Source: Hirundichthys speculiger (lineage: Eukaryota; Chordata; Actinopteri; Beloniformes; Exocoetidae). From it: a stretch of 64,000 nt of DNA. Within the stretch, counting starts at the first letter, position 1. Each line of letters starts with the position of its first letter. A model generated the notes under the pieces. It saw only the letters and a list, made by a program, of their open reading frames with translations, was not told the origin of the DNA and made no database searches. The stretch is from the NCBI GenBank assembly GCA_018398805.1, contig JAGFBZ010002129.1:1426001-1490000 (forward strand). Reading direction: 5' to 3'. Positions 55,974-64,000 of this stretch are shown piece by piece. Both the position numbers and the translations under genes were made by a program.

Positions 55974-58302
55974 TGCTACTGGGAAATTCCCAGCAAAAAT
56001 TCCACTCCAGCAGTCCTCTGTGAGTACATTCCTGTGTTGTTCATAACATCTCACAGCTGAAATGAAAGTTGGATTTACAGTTTTTGAGGATCCAACGTGT
56101 GCCCCGGAGCGAGCAATTAATCTTCTGAGACGGAGAATATTTCATGTGTGATTATATTCCTGCTCGATTTCCTGGATGGTAGTTTACTTTGGGAATGCAA
56201 GGGAGCATGAAACGACAGGCAAGGGGGGAAGAGGAGACCAAAGAGTTTAGAGGAGAATGAATTCCTGGGGTGTGTAGGATGCTTCCCTTGAACTATTTCA
56301 AGACATATTGTCAGTTAATTAAACTGGACAATAGAGCCGATATTCCTCCAGAAAGAAAGCGTCCAGCGCGTTACACGAGCCGTTAGATTTTTTTTTTTTT
56401 TGGTGCAGCGTTTTCTCATTTCAAATTCCCCTAGAGTTCCCTGCGATGACTTCACGGCTCAGTGTAGTTATTTATTCTCGTTCTGTTTGACCTTCTGACA
56501 CAGCGAAATAAGATCGATGAGGCCACGTTTTCCATTTACGGACAACGTGGTCCGACAATTAATGAATGCGTAAGTGTGCGGAAGGGGGGATTTTTCGAGG
56601 CGTACGGTAGTGTGAAGAGCATGAGTCACGTTTTTGGCAACTCAACTCCCCCCCCCCTTCCCTAATGTGCCACAAACATGTCCATCAAGCTGCGGTTTTG
56701 CTTTGCCATCGGCCAGAATTTGAGGCAACGACACTGTGATTGTCCTTGTTTATTTTCAACATATTGTTTTGATCTGTATTTATCGTCGTTGCGTATGTTA
56801 CCGTCCGACGCTCAGCTCGTTTCGGCTGCAAGGTATAGGAGTCGCATTTCTGCGGGGAAAAAGGGTGTTTCTTCCTTTCTCGAGCTATTAGGAGATCACT
56901 GACTTCATCGTGTTATTACTGAGTTTGTGGCCCGAGCGATTACTCTGTGCTTCGGTTTGCCAGACATTTTATTGCACTTCTTCAATTAATAAAGATTACA
57001 GCAATAATTTCGACTGAATCAAGAGTTTTGTTGAATTGAAAGGAACATTCCAGAAGGAAAACAACCCTCAGTCTATTATGAGATGGTAAAGAGGGTAAGC
57101 TTTTGTTAGGGACCAAAACGATGTGAATCGACTTGGAACAGAATCAGCGCCGCCAGCAGATTGGCAATTAATCGTAGCACTTGAGGCAACTGACCTATGC
57201 CAAAATAAAGAGCTATTTTAGGCCTCTGATAAGACTCGAAAATGACAATCCACCTCTGTTAGAGTGTGGACAGGGTCTCCACAGACAAATGGAGGCAATT
57301 ATAACTTTGTAAGTGTCAAAAAAATCAATAAAAACGCTCCTACTCCTGGATGCCACTACCTTTTCGTAACAAATCAACTACGGATGTTTTGGAAACTACT
57401 GTCAGTAGATGCAAAAAGGATGAGAGTCCATGGTCTCTGCTCCTTTAGGACTGGATCAATACTTAGATATTTATGAGAAAATAGGCCGGCGTCAACATTG
57501 AATTCCCTTCCAGAGACGGAGAGGACTTCAGGACCCTCTAGCAGGAGCAGAAATCAACCAGGTTTATGAGGACCGAGTGGAAATATTTCTGCTTATGCAA
57601 AGCTGATGGAGGGAAGTGACCTGGATAAAAGTAACGCTGTACGGTATGTAAGCTGCGTTGCATTAAGATGAAGCACCCTAGTAGCAACGCAAACGTGAAA
57701 AACCACATTACACGTTTCCACCTGGAGGAAAACTGAAAACTGTGTTGGTTATTGCACATAAGAGCAAGATTAAAGATCAATTGATGCTGTTGGTTTGTTT
57801 GTGTTATATTTATCCTAAAAACCAGTGGATTAACTGGTGAAATCAGCGAGTGCGGGCTGTTTACCGAACGAGCTCATTACTCATGCTGGTTAACTTTCCA
57901 AAGACCTTTTCAGCTGACGAGGATGGCACCAAACCCCGGCAGCAAACTGTTTATTGGCCTGTGAAATTATGCAATAATATGCAACACATTCATCGCTAAA
58001 AGCTGCTGGGGCATGGCTGCGCTTTCTGTTTGTTAATGTCAGAAAGTGTTCTGGATGATAAAATCGAAGCAGAAAACTCAATTTAGGCGTCCTCTGCTTC
58101 CTCGCGTTTTGTAAACAAGGCCAGCCGCCTCGAAGCCCGAAGACGAGGAAGCGAGCTCGCTGTCATCTTCTGAGTAAAACAACCAGGCTGGATCCTGCAT
58201 GTCTGGTTTGTGCACTGCTGTCAAATTATGGGTATTAAAGGTACACATAATGAGGCAGCTCAGCGTGAGGGATCATTTACAGCGCTGGGAGATACCATGA
58301 GC

Positions 58303-58320
58303 GGGGGGGAGGGGGGGGGG
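58303..58320. repeat. G-run
   Basis: G7-A-G10 on the plus strand, similar in form to 9834-9851. Such runs can form G-quadruplex-like structures (inference). Confidence 0.8.
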
Positions 58321-58858
58321 CATGAGGCACGGCTAATGATGCCTACAAGATAAACCAAATATTTACGGCCTGTCTGAATACGCCTGCTGCTGTGCGCCGA
58401 GCGCCGCTCTGTGAGGTTCCCATGCTCCGAGGACTGAGATGCTGATAAAAAAGAAGAGGAGGTTTTGGGTTTCCTGCTGCCCCGTGGCACAGAGTCAGAT
58501 ACGCTCACTTCCTTCAGGAGCGCTCGTAGAAGGCAGTGAGGTCATGGATGTTTTTGTTCGTTGAACAACCCACTGGGGGTTTTCTGTGGGCGCAGTTTAA
58601 CTTTGTGCTTTTTATTTGCTGCTATGCCAGCAGGGCTAGCACTAGACACTTCTTTCACTTCTTAGCTTTTACATATTAGGACATAGTAAGAAGCCGTTTG
58701 GTGCGACTGCTTACCACGGGAATTAAGAGGATCAGTGGCAGCCAGGCAGCTCTGTTCAAATGCTCTTGATACCGTAAATCCATTATCATGACATGTGAGA
58801 ACCTCAGAATTTCTGGCCTTTTGCAGGCCTGGATCATATATATGTGACTGTCAGCACA

Positions 58859-59515
58859 ATGCCAAGGAGAAAAGACAACCCAGGAAGGCTGATAAGGCCG
58901 TTTCTAAACGCTCCTGCGTTCATCTGGTGAGAAGATTATTCACATCTGGAAAAAGCTAAAGACCGATCTTCCCAGGAGTGGGCGTCCCAGCAAGTTCACC
59001 CCAGGGTCATACCGTGCACTGATCAGAAAATTAAAAAAAAAAAAAAAAAAAAACCCAAAAGCTACTTGTCAGACTGTACTAAATGTTAAAGTTCATGAAA
59101 GTGCAATGGAAAAAGACTGCTCGAGTATGGCTTATATGAAAGACTCTTCTTTCTAAAAAAAAAAAAAAAAAACATGGTGGAATGGCTTCTGTTTGCAAAG
59201 TTGCATCTGAACAAACCAGAACACTTCTGTAACAAAGTTTTCTGGACTGAGGAGGCCAGAAAAAGCTGTTTGGCTGTGATACACACCACCACATTTACCC
59301 AAGGCTGAATATGTATTTGTGCACAAACACTTCATGCACAATGATCAAGCATGGCGGAGGAGGGTTCATGATTTGGAAACAGCATCTTCAGTCGTGAACT
59401 CCTCTGTATATGAAAAATATTTTCGAATTAAATGTGAGGATTACGATTCCAAGCGCACCAACAAATCTATGGTACAACGGGTGAAAGAGAAAACACTCAA
59501 GGACCAGCATGATTT
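58859..59515 (+). pseudogene. Tc1-like transposase pseudogene
   Basis: ATGCCAAGGAGAAAAGAC at 58859 opens a decayed Tc1-like transposase. Recognisable parts in order are KIIHIWKKLKTDLPRSGRPS-like codons (58937-58990), the KVHESAMEKDCSSMAY region near 59090, ALLFAKLHLNK near 59185, TVTKFSGLRRPEKAVW near 59235, and SSVYEKYFRIKCEDYDSKRT near 59400. Several deletions remove the catalytic surroundings, two A20-type runs replace short segments (59034-59053 and 59155-59171), and no inverted repeats are visible. It is a different Tc1-like family from the 6.9 kb element. Confidence 0.8.
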
Positions 59516-59559
59516 AACAAAGAAAGAACAGCTTCAAAGTTCCTCCACGGCGATGTGAC

Positions 59560-60890
59560 AGACTGATAATATCATGCAAAAATAGCTACTTCAGGTTTTT
59601 GTTACTAAAAGTGATTACACAAGCTGGCTGGTACGCAGTCGCACTCTACTTCTGCATTTTGGTTTAGTTGTTGTTAAATTACGACTGTAATATGTCATGT
59701 GTTGTCATTTGAGGATGTAATTACCTACCTTGAATACCAGGTGAAGACTATGTGTATATACTCCGTGTGTGTGTGTGTGTGTGTGTACATATTGCCCTGT
59801 TATATAAACCTTCAAAAGAAATATAAATCTCTCTTGGCGTATTTTTATTCTTATACATCATTAGAAGCAGTTCGCAGACGCAGACTGCATGAATAACCGC
59901 ACTCAGCGCCTGTGAACATCATTAGTGTCTTGGGGATTTTATGTGTGTCTTTTTTTTTCATTACGCAGTGACAGAAGACTATGTGGGTTAAAACCACAAA
60001 CACCCACCCACCGTTCACTTCCCCAACCTATGCCGGCTCTTTTGTTTTAGCAGACACCTGTTCTCAAATGGTTCAGTAAGAAAGACCAGCAAAAAAAAAA
60101 AAAAAAAATACTAGTCACTTTTACAGGAAAAAGGAGACAAGGCAGCTAAGGAGGGGGAAGATTAGTTCCACATGCTGACATCTACTGTGGGACAGTGCAA
60201 AAGAAAGAAACCTTTACAGCCTTGAAATGCCATGCTTTACTCTCTTAATTTTGACTCATACTTAGAAATAAAATGTATAAAGCATGTTCAGCCGTACAAC
60301 TTACTGCACAAGTTTAAATCTACCGCTGAAAAAAGCCCCAAAAGGTCATTTTGGAAGCTTGTGATGTACCTGTATTATCATCAAGACCTCTCCTGGCGGC
60401 AGCTGTCTCCTGGCATTCAGATTGTTGAATGATATTTGCGTAAATGGCAAAATCAGTGAACCGGAGCCTTGTCAAGGTTTTCCAGCTAAAACGTTTCAAA
60501 ATAACAAAAAAAAAAAAAAAAAAACAGAGCGTCTAGAATTTCAACTTTACACTCTGTTACATATCATTCAGTGTGGAAAAGAGTTAAGGGACAGTCCACA
60601 GAATTTCCAGATAAAATTAACTTTCTTTCCACAAGCAATGCAAATAGCTCTGTAAAAACAGATTTATCATATTACTTGTGGCTTTGGGGGGAGCTGATAA
60701 AAATTAACCACAATAAAACAGGCTTTTTTTTCTTTTTCTTTTCCCCCTGTCAGTTATTTGTGTATGAAAAAGCAAGTTTGCTCAAGAGTCCTTCATTTAT
60801 GGCATGAGTTCAGGACATGCAGCTTTGTTTTATCCGAAGGGATACATCCGGCTTAGTAATCTGCTGTAAAGTCCCACAACTTGGATTTAA
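59560..60890. other. Non-coding interval
   Basis: A17 runs near 60092 and 60508 and an AT-rich background. No gene recognised; open frames are under 80 codons. Confidence 0.5.
59765..59786. repeat. (GT)n microsatellite
   Basis: Eleven GT units without interruption. Confidence 0.95.
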
Positions 60891-60894
60891 TCAT

Positions 60895-61335
60895 TATGTC
60901 CACTAGGGGTGGGCTCTGTAAGTGAGTCAATTTCCAATGATGCCCCAAAAAAAGGAAAAAAGGAAAAAAAGAGGGTGGAGGTGCCTCCAGCTAGATTTCA
61001 CATCACTAATCATTGTACAAAGGTGAATTTTTATTTACCTCAACATTTAAAATTATGTTAAACCATAAATTTATTTAGAATCAGTGGCTTTTTTTTTTTT
61101 TTTTTAGAGCGAGTGTTCCTGTTAATGGTGTCAAACAGCTCACTGTCATCACTTCAGCTGCTTGGCACTTTTGGTCGGTTTGACATCTGAGCTGTGAATA
61201 GAAACCCAACAGAGCGTAATCAGTCTGATTTTACTGATATCGATGTGCTGTCAGTCGTACCAACAGACGGCTGTGACCGGTTCTGGGTTGGCCTGGAAAG
61301 GTCTGGAGGTGAAATCTAGCGAAGCAGTCAGGAGC
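60895..61335 (+). repeat. Family A copy
   Basis: ATGTCCACTAGGGGTGGGCT and TGAGTCAATTTCCAATGATG correspond to the front block of the 21.1 kb copy (CCACCAGGGGCTGGCTCC, GAGTCAGTCTCCATTGAC). Then follow CCAGCTAGATTTCACATC, AGAGCTGTGAATAGAAACCC, CGTACCAACAGACGGCTGTG and GGCCTGGAAAGGTCT, in the same order as 39.2-39.6 kb. A GGAAAAAA-type expansion lies at 60953-60972. Confidence 0.6.
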
Positions 61336-61841
61336 AGCTCTCCGAGTGCTCTAGTTATTATATATTAATTTATTAAATATTATGGATTATTCACTTAGCC
61401 TGTCATCATGTCACATGACCAAACCAGATATGACTTAATGTATTTTTATCAAATGACAAATTTTATTTTTATTGATGCCTTTTTGAAGAAAAGGTTTTTA
61501 AGATCACATCCATTCACTATTCTCCCATAAGTACGAACATTTCTGTGGATTTTCTTTTTGATTAAAATTGTGGAAGATGGTATCACCAAAATTTCTGCAG
61601 TTCTATACAATCAATGTGTGTGTACACATTCATGTACACATTCATGTATTATGTCCTGGAAGGCCGGTGTCCTGGTGTCCAGTATAAAACTTCTCATGCG
61701 GATCACTCCGCTGTGGCAACCCTGAACAGGGAGCAGCCGAAATGGAACTTTTTATTGATTATTTACTTCAATTCTTCTTGTTTATGGGTGGAAATCACCA
61801 CATCTTGAGAAGATTCCCACCCACCCACCCACCCACCCACA

Positions 61842-61877
<36 letters not shown>

Positions 61878-62055
61878 AAATCTGAAGAAGTAGTCAAAAT
61901 GTTGGACATACTGAATTCAGAGACAGAGCTGTGAAAAAAGAATACAGATTTGAATGATTTTTTTATTCACTGTTTATTGAGATTGATATGATTTATCAAA
62001 TATATACAGGTTGGTCAAAATTTTTAAAGTGTTTAAATTAGTTATCAAAATTTAT
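61336..62055. other. Non-coding interval
   Basis: AT-rich; includes a short tandem of GTACACATTCAT near 61623 and the compound microsatellite. No gene recognised. Confidence 0.5.
61816..61873. repeat. Compound microsatellite (CCCA)n(CA)n
   Basis: Six CCCA/CCAC units pass directly into an uninterrupted CA run of about 15 units. Confidence 0.95.
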
Positions 62056-62059
62056 ATAT

Positions 62060-62115
62060 GTTTTTTTTTGAAGATTGTGGGAGGAAACCGGAGCACCCGG
62101 AGAAAACCCAAACTT
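62060..62115 (+). repeat. Short fragment of the GGAGGAAACCGGAG repeat
   Basis: GATTGTGGGAGGAAACCGGA, GCACCCGGAGAAAACCCAAA is the conserved centre of the abundant fish repeat also sampled at 52125-52430. Only this core remains. Confidence 0.6.
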
Positions 62116-62399
62116 TGAAGTGTTGCTATATGTGGTATATGTGAATAAAAACCTCTGTGATGTATGTCAAGTAGCAGAATTTACCAGAAGGTCTCCACAG
62201 AATATATTGTTAGGATTTCATAATTAGCTCATGAGATTCTCTTTGAACAGCTGAAACATGCAAACCAAATTAGCAGAATGCTAAATGCAGCTAAGTTTTC
62301 TTTATTTTAAAAACTGCCTGGTTTCCAGAATTCATTAGCTGATTTCTAATGATAGAAGCAGCATAACAACGGCTAATTGAGCAAAATACCACATTAGAT

Positions 62400-62760
62400 T
62401 TTATTACCTCCACCAAGGATGTTATGTTTTCGCCAGCGTTTATCTGTCTGTCTGTCTGTCTGTGTACAAGATAACTCAAAAAGTTATGGATGGATTTTGA
62501 TGAAATTTTCAGGAGTTGTCAGAAATGTGAAAAGGAAGAACTGATTTCATTTTGGATGTGATCCGGAAGAAATCCTGGATTCTGGATCACTTTCAAATTT
62601 TTTGATAATATTGGGGTCAATGGGGCTGAAAATTTTTTTTCTCAATATCTGTTAATTATTGCCCAAAACTCATGAAATTTGACTCAGGGACAATGGGAAC
62701 CTCTATCAAAATCTAAAGGCTGATCCGGATCTGATGGCATGATGGATGGTGCTGGCTTGT
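62400..62760 (+). repeat. Interspersed repeat of the CTCCACCAAGGATGTTATG type
   Basis: ACCTCCACCAAGGATGTTAT, GTCTGTCTGTCTGTCTGTGT, ACAAGATAACTCAAAAAGTT, ATGGATGGATTTTGATGAAA and TTTTCAGGAGTTGTCAGAAA are consecutive landmarks of a widespread animal repeat common in fish. I do not know its class. The copy appears complete at the left and fades near 62760. Confidence 0.7.
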
Positions 62761-64000
62761 GGCTGCTAAGGTAAAGTGGTGGTGCTCCAACCAGCTGCCA
62801 GGCTCATTCCACCCATTTGGCCGTCTTTGGATGAACCAAGGTTGGGAGTCAACAGTCCCAAAAACTGGGTTTCAAACCAACCACTGTTCAGACCTGTCAT
62901 ACAGGGTTTGTTTAGTTTTTTTTTTTTTTTTAATTTCATCTTATCCTGTCTTCTGTTTATTCTGAAATGGAATCACACTAGTGGTCTGGTTGTGTCTTTC
63001 TTTTCGTCGTCTTGATTTTTTTTGGTAACTGAGCTATATTTTCCATTAAAACTCTTAGGTTTGAAACATTTTTTTCTATTAACATCTGTTATAATGAGCA
63101 GCCATGACAGTCAGAAAGTTGTTTATATATGGTAGAAGCTGAGGTTTCCAAAGCCAAAGTAGAGCCTAGAATAAACCCCAATGCCTCAAATCCAGATTGA
63201 TTGAAGAGATGATGCTAAAAGTAGGGCAAGAGTGAAATGGAGAGGTAGGAGGAGGATGTTTAAACCATTTTTTCCTCTCTGCTGTTATGGAAACATGGTT
63301 TTCAGACTATATAGAGAGACGGAGACTGTAAATAGAGCAGCAAAACGAAAAGACGGAGGGAATGCTGTGCTTCTTAACAGCGTTGTAGTCGAGTCAGGAA
63401 ACGAGTCTGAGTCCAGTCTCAAGTCCACAGTCGAGTCCAATCCAGTTATCAGCTTTTTAGAACACACACATGGTCTTCAAACCGTTGGCATCTCCCAAAC
63501 AAGCTGTTTTACGGGCATTGGCGCTACTTTTTCTTGGCTTCCTCGTTACTCGTTACATTACGACATTAACATAACATGAGTATGACATCAAAGTTTCTGG
63601 TCGCATCTGGCAGCAAAACTCACGCAGAGCGAGCTTGGTACGCGTAAATCACCTGTTGTGATAAGTCCATATTTCAGTAGGACTCCTGGTATTGTCCGTT
63701 AAAATGTTTCTTTTTCTTGGAAGTCGTAGGCTGTTCTTCTTTCTCTACACTGTGCATTTTGCCCTTCACAAGGAAACTTTACAAAGAAGTCAGTTTCTTA
63801 CCCATTTTGCTAGCTGGGTTAAATTTTCGCACTCAAGTGACCTAGATGTAACAGAGAGAATCCGGTCATTTTTCAAAATAAAAGATTTTTCAAAATAAAA
63901 GCTTGCTCTGACTCATATAATAAATAAAACTTAAATAGCTAGTTTTTTTCTTGCACGTCGGCCCGGAGCACTACATAGTACACTGGATCTATCCCACAGT
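62761..64000. other. Non-coding interval
   Basis: No gene recognised. A 17 bp tandem duplication (ATTTTTCAAAATAAAAG, 63868-63884 and 63885-63901) is perfect. A 116-codon frame at 63232-63579 has no domain. Confidence 0.5.

Larger units (their letters stand above)
53401..58850. other. Repeat-poor non-coding interval
   Basis: Apart from one candidate exon (54237-54624), a CA microsatellite (55943-55973) and a G run (58303-58320), I recognise no transposon in about 5.4 kb, unlike the rest of the window. GC content and CpG rise at 55200-55560. Such intervals near developmental genes often hold conserved enhancers, but conservation cannot be judged from one sequence. Confidence 0.45.

Noticed and set aside
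1..64000. tRNA or rRNA genes
   Set aside because: I looked for B-box (GGTTCGAATCC-like) and rRNA core motifs and saw none in a convincing context; a covariance-model scan would be decisive.

Overview
The window looks like a teleost fish nuclear chromosome. The evidence is a spliced vertebrate gene (FAM177A1) with GT..AG introns, very sparse coding content, and interspersed repeats typical of ray-finned fish: a Rex3 (RTE-type) LINE with a GGAT tail, L2/Rex1-like LINE 3' ends, Tc1-like transposons, several MITEs, and a Ty3/Gypsy element. I see no bacterial-style operon, no CRISPR array and no convincing tRNA or rRNA gene. Classification rests on reading and recall, not on database searches.

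Layout. 1-3498: the 3' two thirds of a Ty3/Gypsy retrotransposon with an uninterrupted protease-RT-RNase H-integrase frame and a short (about 161 bp) 3' LTR. 3.5-34 kb: non-coding DNA crowded with repeats. These are a LINE tail at 6.3 kb, a decayed Tc1-like element at 6.9-8.0 kb that itself carries an insertion, a Tigger/pogo-like MITE at 10.2-10.8 kb, a hAT-like foldback at 11.5 kb, a palindromic DNA element at 16.9-17.5 kb, a 710 bp MITE at 23.8 kb, a Rex3 nested inside an older LINE at 25.7-26.4 kb with matching 14 bp target duplications, a 368 bp TA-flanked MITE at 27.1 kb, a decayed minisatellite at 30.5-31.5 kb, and a 269 bp near-palindrome at 32.4 kb.

34.1-38.3 kb is the only confidently identified cellular gene: FAM177A1, plus strand, five exons, 217 residues, with a GC-rich promoter and a poly(A) signal at 38244. 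Directly convergent to it, at 38.6-38.3 kb on the minus strand, is what looks like the last exon and poly(A) signal of a second gene that I cannot name. From 38.6 to 64 kb I find no secure gene. This part holds more repeats (a 249 bp tandem duplication, LINE and Tc1 relics, a minisatellite in opposite orientation, a 46 bp-arm hairpin), two candidate orphan exons (45.3 kb minus, 54.2 kb plus), and fairly repeat-poor stretches (53.4-58.8 kb) that could hold distal regulatory DNA.

An unnamed repeat family, here called family A, recurs at least seven times in both orientations and is the main unexplained structure. The best candidates for something new are the two clean hairpins (32.4 and 52.6 kb), family A, the convergent minus-strand exon, and the duplicated homeodomain-like 17-mer at 15.9 and 20.8 kb.
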